The translations under genes were made by a program, and so were the position numbers. Positions 29,810 to 39,717 of a stretch of 64,000 nucleotides of DNA are shown here, one piece after another. How positions within the stretch are numbered: the first letter of the stretch is position 1; each line of letters opens with the position of its first letter. Origin of the DNA: Candidatus Poribacteria bacterium (GTDB taxonomy: Bacteria; Poribacteria; WGA-4E; WGA-3G). The DNA lies in contig JAJEDN010000044.1 in NCBI GenBank assembly GCA_022821495.1, positions 47,353 to 111,352 of the forward strand, read 5' to 3'. Below the pieces are notes generated by a model. It saw only the letters and a list, made by a program, of their open reading frames with translations, did not search any database and was not told the DNA's origin.

Positions 29810-31249
29810 ATGAGCAAAATGAATCAAAAGGATTTGCCACTGAATTGGCGGATCGTAAGATTTGGGGAGGTGGCAACATTTACCAAAAAGCCAAAAGACT
29901 TGCGATATTCTGAGTATAACGAAGTCCCGTTTGTGCCGATGAAATTGATTCCAATTGCCACATTATTTTTTACGGAATTTATACTCAAGTCAACCGATGA
30001 ACTCAGTAGCGGAACTTATTTTGAACCCGGGGATATCCTTCTCGCTAAAATCACACCGTCTTTTGAAAATGGTAAACAGAGTATAATTGAAGATTTGCCA
30101 ACGCCATTTGGTGTTGCAACAACTGAGGTAATTCCGATTCGTGAAGTTGAAGAGGTTAGTGATAAATTCTATCTTTTCTATTATTTGTTACTTCCTGATA
30201 TCCGTGCTTTGCTTACATCACGCATGAAAGGAACAACCGGAAGACTAAGATTAGGGACAGAAGCCCTTGCTAACTTAGAAATCCCACTGCCGCCGCTGGC
30301 AGAGCAACGCCGTATCGTAGCCAAGTTAGAGGTGCTGTTTACACAATTAGATACAGCAGTTGATAGTCTCAAAGAAGCACAAGTGCAGTTGGAACGGTAT
30401 CGTAGATCAATCCTCAAAGCTGCTTTTGAAGGAAAATTGACAACGGAATGGCGCGAAGGATATTCCGGCGCACTTGAACCGATGTCGGTTTCAGAAGATT
30501 CTACTCCCAACAGTTTATCTGAGCTACCTAATGGTTGGATGTGCACGACATTAGCAAATTGTGCAGATATTTTAGATAATCAACGAGTCCCAATAAATGC
30601 AAAAGAACGGGAAACGAGGATAAACGGTAAACTTGAGCCAGAACTCTATCCATACTATGGTGCAACTGGACAAGTTGGCTGGATTGACGATTACTTATTT
30701 GATGAAGAACTCGTTTTATTAGGGGAAGATGGTGCTCCTTTTCTGGACGTTTTAAAAGACACGGCATATCTTGTTAAAGGCAAAAGTTGGGTAAACAACC
30801 ATGCTCACGTCTTGAGAGCAGAAAGGGGTGTTACGTCAAATCAATTTTTATGTCATTATCTAAACACATTCGACTACCACGGTTACTTAACAGGAACAAC
30901 AAGGTTAAAACTCAATCAGTCAACAATGCGAAAAATACCTGTTCCGCTTCCATCCCTTCCTGAGCAGAAACAGATTGTCTTTGAAATTGAGGCTCACCTT
31001 TCAGTCACCGGTGAAATTGAAGCGACCCTTGATGCTGAACTTAAACGCGCGGAACGTTTGCGGCAGTCTATTCTCAAGCAAGCGTTTTCTGGTAAACTTG
31101 TGCCACAAGACCCGAATGATGAACCGGCAAGTGTCCTATTGGAGAAAATTCGAGACGAGAAAGGACATCAGCAACCGAAGCGAAAAAAGACTATACCAAA
31201 ATCACAAACAACTTCTTCGGCAGAACAAATGTCGCTTCCACTCGACTAA
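29810..31249 (+). CDS. hsdS: Type I restriction-modification specificity subunit S
   Basis: Two target-recognition halves, each followed by conserved helices: LPPLAEQRRIVAKLEVLFTQLDTAVDSLKEAQVQLERYRRSILKAAFEGKL and LPSLPEQKQIVFEIEAHLSVTGEIEATLDAELKRAERLRQSILKQAFSGKL. Confidence 0.96.
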   Translation: MSKMNQKDLPLNWRIVRFGEVATFTKKPKDLRYSEYNEVPFVPMKLIPIATLFFTEFILKSTDELSSGTYFEPGDILLAKITPSFENGKQSIIEDLPTPFGVATTEVIPIREVEEVSDKFYLFYYLLLPDIRALLTSRMKGTTGRLRLGTEALANLEIPLPPLAEQRRIVAKLEVLFTQLDTAVDSLKEAQVQLERYRRSILKAAFEGKLTTEWREGYSGALEPMSVSEDSTPNSLSELPNGWMCTTLANCADILDNQRVPINAKERETRINGKLEPELYPYYGATGQVGWIDDYLFDEELVLLGEDGAPFLDVLKDTAYLVKGKSWVNNHAHVLRAERGVTSNQFLCHYLNTFDYHGYLTGTTRLKLNQSTMRKIPVPLPSLPEQKQIVFEIEAHLSVTGEIEATLDAELKRAERLRQSILKQAFSGKLVPQDPNDEPASVLLEKIRDEKGHQQPKRKKTIPKSQTTSSAEQMSLPLD

Positions 31250-31277
31250 GGAACTATTATTAACCCAGCTTGCCACC

Positions 31278-31366
31278 TGTTTATACACATAGCACTCCGC
31301 TGGAGTGCAAGAGTTGAATACACCATTTTCTATAGACATTTTACCCCTCTGGGGTGGGGAAGTGTC
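31278..31366. repeat. Two degenerate REP-like units
   Basis: cacatagcactccgctggagtgcaagag and tctatagacattttacccctctggggtggggaag have the same layout as the units at 44.3-44.7 kb (TCTAYAGA-N-CCCCTNNGGGG). Confidence 0.55.
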
Positions 31367-31421
31367 TGAAAAACTGTGTTGAAACGCTCAAAATCTGTTA
31401 GTAGCAACTTGGATTATTATT

Positions 31422-31718
31422 ATGACGCAAGATGAAATACAAAACAACACGGATGAATCCGAGGAAACGCAGGAGACTGATCCGCTTCTTGCCTTAGCCG
31501 GAACATTGCAATGGGACATAGATGAAATAAAAACGCGACTCCGTACCTATAAGCGACCAGAGATACGTGTGGTTGAAGGTGCATACAAAGACCATCCGGA
31601 TCCGCTCATTGCTTTAGCGGGGACGTTGGAATGTGATGCGACTGACATCGGTGAACGCCACGATGACTATATTGCAGCCGCTTTGTTGGCAGAATTATGC
31701 GGAGATGAGGATGAATAA
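31422..31718 (+). CDS. Antitoxin-like small acidic protein with internal duplication
   Basis: DPLLALAGTLQWDIDEI and DPLIALAGTLECDATDIGERHDDYI are tandem copies of one motif. Confidence 0.7.
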   Translation: MTQDEIQNNTDESEETQETDPLLALAGTLQWDIDEIKTRLRTYKRPEIRVVEGAYKDHPDPLIALAGTLECDATDIGERHDDYIAAALLAELCGDEDE

Positions 31719-31810
31719 CACGAGGTGAGTTGTAGCGAAATGGTATTGAATCTAATAAAGCATCATGCTAAAATATGAAATAACCCTCAAATTTTGATAG
31801 GTGATACACT

Positions 31811-32233
31811 ATGAAAACCTTACAAGATAACTTTGATCCGCTCTTGCTGCCAGCAGACAGGTCGCTATTGAGGAAACATATCCAACGCGAACTGGATGAA
31901 ATCCGCGAGGAAGTCGAGGAAACCTGTAAAGTGGATAGCGACGTTAGGCCTGTCCCACAACAAGCTTATGACGAAACCTCCACTTTGCTGAAGCGAATAT
32001 CTCCTGCTATTCCAATGCCGGACCTGATGTGGTTGGAAGATGGCGGGATTGGGTTAGAATGGAGATCCGGTGATGGTATTATTACGATGAGCCTATATGG
32101 CGACGATCATGTTAACTTCGTTGTCGTTTTAGATGATCAGCATGAGATTGCGGGGACTTGTCCGTTATCAGATCCGCTTTTACTCCCTAATTTTCTAACA
32201 ATATTACCTGAGCTTTTCCAACGAAGGACATGA
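31811..32233 (+). CDS. Hypothetical protein, first gene of a two-gene accessory module
   Basis: 140-aa ORF; paralog-like to 25264..25665; stop overlaps the next gene's start region. Confidence 0.72.
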   Translation: MKTLQDNFDPLLLPADRSLLRKHIQRELDEIREEVEETCKVDSDVRPVPQQAYDETSTLLKRISPAIPMPDLMWLEDGGIGLEWRSGDGIITMSLYGDDHVNFVVVLDDQHEIAGTCPLSDPLLLPNFLTILPELFQRRT

Positions 32234-32234
32234 T

Positions 32235-32648
32235 GTGGACGATATTTTACAAGACGAAATTCTCACCCGCTTTATTTTTTCTTCCAGACACTTCACTCGT
32301 AGAAACGAGACAATAAAATTTGGTGCATTTATGCCGCCTTACGCCAGTAAAGATCCACCTTTATATAGCCCAGATATTTCTGTTTACCGTTTATCAGGGC
32401 TCTCAGATAACGAAAAATGGACGATTGGTCGGGAATATGTCCAAACAGAGGGTAGATCCATAAAAGCAAGAGCCGATCTTCCGGTGCGAGAAGTTTACAG
32501 GAATAAGCTAAAGGTTATATCAGATACGCAACCTCATGAAAGACATGCCAACATAACACCGTTTCCTTCTGATAGATTAGCATGTCAGAGGTTGGCGACT
32601 AAACTTGCGCGTGCCAGTAAATTAGTCATTCCACCCGAAGATGTCTAA
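32235..32648 (+). CDS. Hypothetical protein, second gene of the two-gene module (GTG start)
   Basis: RFIFSSRHFTRRNETIKFGAFMPPY...SVYRLSGLSDNEKWTIG...KARADLPV...ERHANITPFPSDRLACQRLATKLARAS; looks like a widespread uncharacterised family (from memory). Confidence 0.72.
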   Translation: MDDILQDEILTRFIFSSRHFTRRNETIKFGAFMPPYASKDPPLYSPDISVYRLSGLSDNEKWTIGREYVQTEGRSIKARADLPVREVYRNKLKVISDTQPHERHANITPFPSDRLACQRLATKLARASKLVIPPEDV

Positions 32649-32716
32649 CTTCAAACCAAAATCATACCACACGTGCCCAATGTGCCTTTTAGTCCATTCA
32701 TCCTTGAGGTAAATTC

Positions 32717-34183
32717 ATGCCTAACGAATCCGCAACGATTGTCCAAAAACTCTGGAATTTCTGTAACGTTCTCCGAGATGATGGCGTCAGTTACGGCGAT
32801 TACGTCGAACAACTCACCTATCTGCTATTTCTTAAACTTGCTGACGAACAGACGAAACCGCCTTTGAACAAACCTGCAACAATTCCCGCAGGTTTGGATT
32901 GGGAGAGTTTACTCAACGCAAGTGGTGCCGAGTTGGAGACCCAGTATATCAAAATCCTGCGAGAACTAAGTAATGAACAAGGCTTACTCGGTGTGATATT
33001 CCAGAAGTCGCAAAACCGCATTCAGACCCCCGCGAGTCTTCAACGCCTGATTCATCTCATCAACGACGAAAATTGGAGCGGGATGACTGCTGACATCAAA
33101 GGGACGATCTACGAAGGACTTCTACAGAAAAACGCCGAAGATACGAAAAGCGGTGCAGGTCAGTATTTCACACCACGTCCCCTTATTAAGGCGATGGTGA
33201 CCGTGATGCGTCCCGAACCGATGCAAACTATCTGTGATCCGGCGTGCGGGACGGGTGGTTTTTTTCTTGCTGCACACGACTACATTTCCGAAAATTATAG
33301 CAGTGGAATGGATCGCGAACAGAAGGATTTCCTTAGATTTAACACCTTCGCTGGCACAGACATCGTTGATAACGTTGTACGCCTCTGTGTGATGAATCTC
33401 TATCTACACGGTATCGGTGGAACGGAAAGTCCAATTACAACTGACGATAGCCTCATGAGTGATACAAGTGATCGCTATGACATAGTGCTTACCAATCCGC
33501 CATTCGGGAATAGGAGTAGCATTACAATCATTACCAATGGCGGTAAACGCAGCAATACATCACTTACTTATGAACGCGACGATTTCTGGGCAACCACTTC
33601 AAATAAACAGTTCAATTTCCTCCAACACATTAAGACGATTCTGAAAACAGATGGGCGCGCCGCTGTCGTTCTGCCAGATAATGTCCTCTTTGAACGCGGC
33701 GCAGGCGAAACGATCCGTCAGCAACTGCTCAAACAATTTGATGTCCACACCCTCTTGCGATTACCAACCGGTATCTTCTACGCCCAAGGTGTCAAGGCAA
33801 ACGTGCTCTTTTTTGATAAGAAACCGGCGCGCGAAGAACCGTGGACACAAAAACTTTGGATTTACGACCTACGGACAAATAAAAACTTCACACTCAAAAC
33901 AAACCCACTGACAGATACCGATCTGCGAGATTTTATAACTGTCTACAATCCAGATAACCGCGACGCGCGGACTGAGACCGAGCGATTTCGTGCTTTCAGT
34001 TATGAAGAACTTATCGAACGCGAGCATGTCAACCTTGACATCTTCTGGCTCAAAGATGGGTCGTCTGAGGATGCCGCAGACCTTCCCGCTCCAAATGTAT
34101 TAGTGGCAGAAATCACTGAGAATTTAGAGGCTGCATTAGCACAATTTCAGAACATCCAAGCAGAATTAGACAGTAACGATTAA
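32717..34183 (+). CDS. hsdM: Type I restriction-modification N6-adenine methyltransferase subunit M
   Basis: LWNFCNVLRDDGVSYGDYVEQLTYLLFLKLADE...GQYFTPRPLIKAMV...DPACGTGGFFLAAHDY...DIVLTNPPFG. Confidence 0.97.
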   Translation: MPNESATIVQKLWNFCNVLRDDGVSYGDYVEQLTYLLFLKLADEQTKPPLNKPATIPAGLDWESLLNASGAELETQYIKILRELSNEQGLLGVIFQKSQNRIQTPASLQRLIHLINDENWSGMTADIKGTIYEGLLQKNAEDTKSGAGQYFTPRPLIKAMVTVMRPEPMQTICDPACGTGGFFLAAHDYISENYSSGMDREQKDFLRFNTFAGTDIVDNVVRLCVMNLYLHGIGGTESPITTDDSLMSDTSDRYDIVLTNPPFGNRSSITIITNGGKRSNTSLTYERDDFWATTSNKQFNFLQHIKTILKTDGRAAVVLPDNVLFERGAGETIRQQLLKQFDVHTLLRLPTGIFYAQGVKANVLFFDKKPAREEPWTQKLWIYDLRTNKNFTLKTNPLTDTDLRDFITVYNPDNRDARTETERFRAFSYEELIEREHVNLDIFWLKDGSSEDAADLPAPNVLVAEITENLEAALAQFQNIQAELDSND

Positions 34184-36598
34184 ATGAAGACACATATTCT
34201 TGAAAACTTACTCGGTTGTGAAATAGAAGATACACTTGCGGCGATTTCTGCTGATACCGCTGAGCTTGAAATTTTTCTCTCCACACTTTCACCAGATACC
34301 CTTGAACACCATCTCACACCCCAATGGGTCGTGCTTGCTGCGGGTAAAGGGACACGGATTGATCCCACCGGACGCTTGAGCAAAACGCTGGACATCACCT
34401 TCGGGGAGCAGAACACACTCCAACACTCGCGACGCTATCTGCCCGGCAACCGTCCGGATATTGTTGTTATCAACCCACAGATGGCATCGCGGATCGAGAA
34501 AAGCGCATCTGCGGAACGGCTGCTGGGTCCGAACACTATCCAATGTATTCAGGAAGAGATGAACGGTACGGGTGGTGCGTTGCGAGCAGCATTGCCCGCA
34601 CTCCAAGACTCCGATGCTGAATGGATCGGTGTGGCGTTCGGTGACGAACCGTTTTTACAACGTGAGATTTTCGCACAGACACTACTCTCCCATTTTCTGT
34701 CTGGTGCGGATGTTACGCTCTGCGGGAAAATTCCCGAAACAGTCGTGGATAAGGGCGGACTTTTCTTTGATGCTGAAGGAAAACTCACGGGAACCAAAGA
34801 GTGGTACGATATGACGGAAGCAGAACAACAGGAGATGTGGGATCGCTTGCGCCGCGGTGAAGCATACACGAACACAGGTATTACACTCATTCGGAAAAGC
34901 GCGTTGTTAGATCGGATACATCGGTTGGGACCGCATGCAAATCGGAACGACGAACTCCATCACGTTGATCTGATCCGCCACTGTTATGAAGACGGGTTGA
35001 AAACAAATGCCTTCATCTATCGCGGTGACGTGTTGTCTGGGGTTAACCGCTGGTCGAATGTTCTATCAGGTGAAGCGGCACTGTTTGCTCAGGTACGGGA
35101 ATCCCTCGCACGAAAAGGCGTTCGCGTCGATCCTAATGCACAAATAACATTGGCAGGTGATGATGTTGAGATGGGTACGGCGTGCTATCTCATCGGTAGG
35201 GTACATCTCGGTGAAAAGGTGCGGATCGGAGATTATTGTAGGCTCGAAAATGTTACGCTGCTTGGGGCAACAACGGTAGGCGATGGCATCGGATTGCAAG
35301 ATGTCTCCGCGAACGATACGATATTTGAATCGAATCCGATCCCAGAAACATTGTCTGAACCCGTCCGTGGACTTGCGACAGGTAGCACAATTAAAAATTC
35401 CACATTCGATGCAGCGAGCGTGGGCAGTGGTGTTCAACTTTCAGCGATTGTTGCGCGCGGAACAGTGATCCCATCTGGTATCACTTTGACGCATCAAACG
35501 TTCGGTGTTCCACCCGCAGAAGCACCGCCTGCAGTACCGAAGTCGCTTTTTAATCAGATCGTGCCACCGGAATACAGTCCTGGCGTTTTTACTTTTGGAG
35601 AGAAAAAGGAACTGCCCGATTGGGAAAACCTCCGTCAACATGTTCAAACACACAGTGCTGCAGAACTCATCCCGCGTGCGACGAGCGATCCCGACTTACA
35701 ACAGGTTGTGTGTGATGCTGTCCAAACACTCTTGGATCTACGACGCGCAAATTCTGATTATCTGATTGAAGCCCTCACGCCTGAAGAGTTGTGGGGAAGT
35801 ATCTTTGAGATGGTAGGTCTCCATACTGGCAATCCAAACCCTTACCGCAGTGATAAACTCAAGGCGCGACAGACTGCGCTCGACCTACTCTCGGATTTTT
35901 GGGAAGACAGCTGGCAGACGCGTTTGAAGTTAGTCGTCGCTGGGAATATTATTGATTACAGCAGCGCGCGGGTCGTAAATAAACTCAACGCGAACCCTGA
36001 GTACTTTTCTGAGGCACTGCGGGCAGCAGTCGAAATACCTTTCGCTATTGATTGTTATGAACAGTTTTATGAAAAAGTCATTGATGGCGCGCCGCAGCAG
36101 ATTCTCTGGCTCGCTGATAACGACGGAGAAGTGATTTTTGATATTGCCTTCGTTCAGGAACTTGTTCAATACGGGCACCAAATCATTGTGGTTGGAAAAG
36201 TGGATAATGCCAGCAATGATGTAACGCTTGCCGATCTACACGAAATAACGGGTTACCCACAATTTCAAGAACTCCGGGAAGCGATTCGGGACGGTGTTGT
36301 TCAGCTGATTTCGTCAGGTGCGAAAACGATTGGCACCAACCTCTATCAGGCAACACCGGAATTTGTGAATGCGCTGTTGGAAACTGACCTCGTTATTTCA
36401 AAGGGACAGGGAAATTTCTATACCACGCCGGGTTGGGCAAAGGATACCTTTTATCTATTGCTTTCAAAGGGTTTAACAGCGGAACAGAGTACGGGTGTTG
36501 TCGCGGATCGAAGTCTGCCGATTGATGGGATGATTTTGGCTTACCTTCCGGGTGGAACAAAACGGGTTGCGCCGCTCAACGACCTGTGTTTATCGTAG
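34184..36598 (+). CDS. Predicted fusion: GlmU-like nucleotidyltransferase + left-handed beta-helix + DUF89 (ARMT1-like damage-control phosphatase)
   Basis: N-terminal WVVLAAGKGTRIDPTGRLSKTLDI...GTGGALRAALPAL...VAFGDEPFL; middle hexapeptide-like IGRVHLGEKVRIGDYCRLENVTLLGATTVGDG; C-terminal VVAGNIIDYSSA...ILWLADNDGEVIFDIAFVQEL...LVISKGQGNFYT (DUF89 motifs). Confidence 0.85.
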   Translation: MKTHILENLLGCEIEDTLAAISADTAELEIFLSTLSPDTLEHHLTPQWVVLAAGKGTRIDPTGRLSKTLDITFGEQNTLQHSRRYLPGNRPDIVVINPQMASRIEKSASAERLLGPNTIQCIQEEMNGTGGALRAALPALQDSDAEWIGVAFGDEPFLQREIFAQTLLSHFLSGADVTLCGKIPETVVDKGGLFFDAEGKLTGTKEWYDMTEAEQQEMWDRLRRGEAYTNTGITLIRKSALLDRIHRLGPHANRNDELHHVDLIRHCYEDGLKTNAFIYRGDVLSGVNRWSNVLSGEAALFAQVRESLARKGVRVDPNAQITLAGDDVEMGTACYLIGRVHLGEKVRIGDYCRLENVTLLGATTVGDGIGLQDVSANDTIFESNPIPETLSEPVRGLATGSTIKNSTFDAASVGSGVQLSAIVARGTVIPSGITLTHQTFGVPPAEAPPAVPKSLFNQIVPPEYSPGVFTFGEKKELPDWENLRQHVQTHSAAELIPRATSDPDLQQVVCDAVQTLLDLRRANSDYLIEALTPEELWGSIFEMVGLHTGNPNPYRSDKLKARQTALDLLSDFWEDSWQTRLKLVVAGNIIDYSSARVVNKLNANPEYFSEALRAAVEIPFAIDCYEQFYEKVIDGAPQQILWLADNDGEVIFDIAFVQELVQYGHQIIVVGKVDNASNDVTLADLHEITGYPQFQELREAIRDGVVQLISSGAKTIGTNLYQATPEFVNALLETDLVISKGQGNFYTTPGWAKDTFYLLLSKGLTAEQSTGVVADRSLPIDGMILAYLPGGTKRVAPLNDLCLS

Positions 36599-36607
36599 CA
36601 GTAATTT

Positions 36608-37948
36608 TTAATCAGTAGCAGGTGTACCAACTTTTGAAATCGTGTATTCCCGCTTGCCTGAAGCAGCAAGCGGAATATCCTCTACAAATTTTACTGTGAC
36701 AACGACCTCCTCACCGAGTGCCTTCTGGATACATTGAACGAGGGAACGACGCGTTGCCTCTGTCCATTGTCTATTAACAACTACTTTTAAGACACAATGC
36801 TTAAGGGTCTCTTGGATTATCTGGAACTGGTTCACGCCTTTGACCCCGTAGAATTGTCGTGTGAAATAGCCGCCATGTATCAATGTCCCCATTCTCGTCC
36901 GGAAAGTTGCCGTAGTACGTCCAAGCAGTTCAGCCAAAATAGGTAAACTATTACCACAGGGGCATACTTCGTCCGAGAGCATACCGATATCTCCAATCCG
37001 ATACCGAATAAACGGCATAGCATAATTATTGAGCTGCGTGATCAGAATCTCTCCGGGTTCGCTGTAGGGGTCGGGACTGTCTATTTCAAGGTAGATATCC
37101 CGACAGTTAATATGCATCCTGCCTTCTGCACATTCCATTCCGATTAAACCGACTTCCCGGCCACCATAGCGATTATAGACTTTTGCTTTGAAAACAATCT
37201 CGGCTAAGGCACGGTAATGTGGGTGCAACATTTCAGCGGAAGCTATAATACCTTTTAAATTCCATTGTGGGATCAATCCGTTTTCAGAAAGAAACGTAGC
37301 AAATTGGTAAAGTGATGAAGGATAAGCGAGGATGGTCTGTGGCGGTGCTTCCTCCATCTGCTCAAAAATTTCTAACATTGCTGTGTCTGTGAGGTGAAAC
37401 CCGTTGAGCCACTGTTGATTCCGCCAGAAGTTGCCGAGCCGGTGTTTCCAGTGTCCATCGTTTTCCAAATCTACGGGAGCACCCCAGATCACCAATTGCG
37501 GTTGTCCGAAATTCCAGCCTGCCCATCGATCGAAATAGTAGACGCTCAGGTTTCGTTGATTCCAATAGTTTCTATCTTGATAGAAGGTAAGCGGTGTCCC
37601 CGTTGAACCGCCGGTAGCGTTCTCAATCCGCTGCGCCTCAGTGAAGGCGGTAGAACAGAGCGCGTCCAATTGTTCACGAATGTGCTTCTTCTCAAGTGGT
37701 GGGATTTCCGCTATATTAGGTGTCTCTGTCTTTAATAATTCACGGTAATAAGGTGTTGTCTGGTAGGCGTGCCGGAGGAGTTCTTCTAAACGTTCTGCCT
37801 GATATGCTTCAATAGTCTCGCGTGGTGCCTCTAACAGCACAGCGACGCGTGAGAGTTTGAAATGGTAGTGCACACCTTTACGATAAGTATTATAGGCGTG
37901 CCATCCTGCCTTTGAAATTAACGTTTTAACAGAGCGATGAATAGGCAT
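36608..37948 (-). CDS. PaaK/CapK-like adenylate-forming protein (phenylacetate-CoA ligase family)
   Basis: ATGGSTGTPLTFYQDRNYWNQRNLSVYYFDRWAGW...YPSSLYQFATFLSENG...NRYGGREVGLIGMEC...YRIGDIG. Confidence 0.9.
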   Translation of the reverse strand: MPIHRSVKTLISKAGWHAYNTYRKGVHYHFKLSRVAVLLEAPRETIEAYQAERLEELLRHAYQTTPYYRELLKTETPNIAEIPPLEKKHIREQLDALCSTAFTEAQRIENATGGSTGTPLTFYQDRNYWNQRNLSVYYFDRWAGWNFGQPQLVIWGAPVDLENDGHWKHRLGNFWRNQQWLNGFHLTDTAMLEIFEQMEEAPPQTILAYPSSLYQFATFLSENGLIPQWNLKGIIASAEMLHPHYRALAEIVFKAKVYNRYGGREVGLIGMECAEGRMHINCRDIYLEIDSPDPYSEPGEILITQLNNYAMPFIRYRIGDIGMLSDEVCPCGNSLPILAELLGRTTATFRTRMGTLIHGGYFTRQFYGVKGVNQFQIIQETLKHCVLKVVVNRQWTEATRRSLVQCIQKALGEEVVVTVKFVEDIPLAASGKREYTISKVGTPATD

Positions 37949-37990
37949 GGCTTATAATTGCTGTGGAATATGTCCAAAATTGTATCGCGC

Positions 37991-39472
37991 TCAATTTCTG
38001 AGTGTGTCCACATTTGGTGAATACCCGGGTGGAAACTGGTCGCTCACAGAACGCCCATCTTGGAAAAGTTGCCCGGCATCTGGGTTCTCAGGTTCAAAAG
38101 GTGGCGGGAAGTCGCGCCATGTATTCTCGTCAAGCGGGAGTTCATACCCATCGTCTCGGAACCATTCAATCAAACGTTTTCGGTAAGCGTTTAGGATTCG
38201 ACTATATCCGGGATTACCGGCGAGACTCCGTTCCTCAAGTCTACCTTGCACACGCCTGAAGAGCCACTCCTGCCGATCAGCAGCAGAGTAGATGTACTTG
38301 TATTCGTCTGTCAGGAGCATATAAAGTCCTGTCTCTTCCTGTCCCAACTGACCGATGATGGCATCGCGTTGTATATTTCCGGTGGCAATATCTGCGAGAT
38401 CAACGCCGCTTCGATCTACCTGTGATGATAATCCTGCTGCACCGAGACTTGTCGGTAGTACATCAACAAGACTGGTTGGTATATCGCATTGCGCGTTCGC
38501 TTGAAAACGTTCAGGGTAGCGGACAAGCAGTGGAATCCGAGCGGCAGCATCAAGAAACGAGCGTTTGCCGTAGCAGTCATAGTCGCCGAGCAGCTCGCCA
38601 TGGTCGGAAGTGTAAAGGATTAAGGTGTTGTCTAATTCGCCTTCCGATTCAAGATAGTCAAGGATCCGACCTACCTGATAATCAATGAAGGAGATGGCTG
38701 CGTAGTAAGCGGCGCGCATCGTCCGAAGGAGATTCATATCGCGTCCTTGATCGCGGTATTTATAACGATTTTGGTGTCGGTTCCAATAGGTATGCAGGTG
38801 CTCATAATCTGATGGCAAGAACGGCAGTGGCATCTCGACTGTCCGATAGAGCCTATTCCAAGGCACAGGCGATTCAAAGGGAGGATGGGGCTTAATAAAG
38901 CTGCTCCAACATAAAAAGGGACGATCGGCATCGCGCTGTGAGAAGAATTCGAGCGTTTTATCGCTTACCCACTGCGTATGGTGTAGCCGCGCGGGGAGTT
39001 GTGAAGGTTGTGGGATGTAATAATATTCACTCCGCTCACCATGGGGTGCTACAACATGATCATAACCGTTCTCGATCAGAGAAGCCGTGAAATCGTCAGG
39101 GCCGGGTCCTTCCTCGGAATAGTCGCGCGTCTCAAACCCCCACATTTTTCGGCTTTGCGGTGTGAAATGCATCTTGCCGATACCGTGCGTCTGATAGCCT
39201 GCTTCATTGAGCAGCTCCATCACTGAAACGCGATCTTGGGGCATTGCGGAATTGCTCGTGCATTCTGTCTGATGTGGCCACTGCCCGAGCAGAAAACTAC
39301 AACGCGATGCTACACATACAGGGGAGGGGCAGTAGGCTGAGGTAAAACTTGTTCCCTCTCGCACAAGTCGATCTAAACCCGGTGTCTGAATCATCGGGTT
39401 CCCAAGGGCACCGATGGTGTCAAAACGTTGCTGATCCGTCATAAGAAAAAGAATATTCGGTTGTTTCGTCAT
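37991..39472 (-). CDS. Sulfatase (type I, formylglycine-dependent)
   Basis: PNILFLMTDQQRFDTIGALGNP, C-x-A-x-R motif in SPVCVASRCSFLLGQWPHQTE, LYTSDHGELLGDYDCYGKRSF. Confidence 0.96.
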   Translation of the reverse strand: MTKQPNILFLMTDQQRFDTIGALGNPMIQTPGLDRLVREGTSFTSAYCPSPVCVASRCSFLLGQWPHQTECTSNSAMPQDRVSVMELLNEAGYQTHGIGKMHFTPQSRKMWGFETRDYSEEGPGPDDFTASLIENGYDHVVAPHGERSEYYYIPQPSQLPARLHHTQWVSDKTLEFFSQRDADRPFLCWSSFIKPHPPFESPVPWNRLYRTVEMPLPFLPSDYEHLHTYWNRHQNRYKYRDQGRDMNLLRTMRAAYYAAISFIDYQVGRILDYLESEGELDNTLILYTSDHGELLGDYDCYGKRSFLDAAARIPLLVRYPERFQANAQCDIPTSLVDVLPTSLGAAGLSSQVDRSGVDLADIATGNIQRDAIIGQLGQEETGLYMLLTDEYKYIYSAADRQEWLFRRVQGRLEERSLAGNPGYSRILNAYRKRLIEWFRDDGYELPLDENTWRDFPPPFEPENPDAGQLFQDGRSVSDQFPPGYSPNVDTLRN

Positions 39473-39717
39473 GAAGGGTTCCGGTCCTTTGAAAGAAGTA
39501 GTGCTGTTAGCGGATAGATTGCAGACAATATATCAGATTTTCAGACGGAGTGCAACTAAAAATTATCAATCTTCCGACTAACCGTCCTTCTGTCCTTCAT
39601 TTCCTATTGACATTTGACCGGATATATGATAGTATTTCACTGGCGGGTGTGATGTAATCTCACATGTGAGGATTTTCCGATCTGAAAGCGATTTTGTATT
39701 TTTGAAGGAGCGACAAT

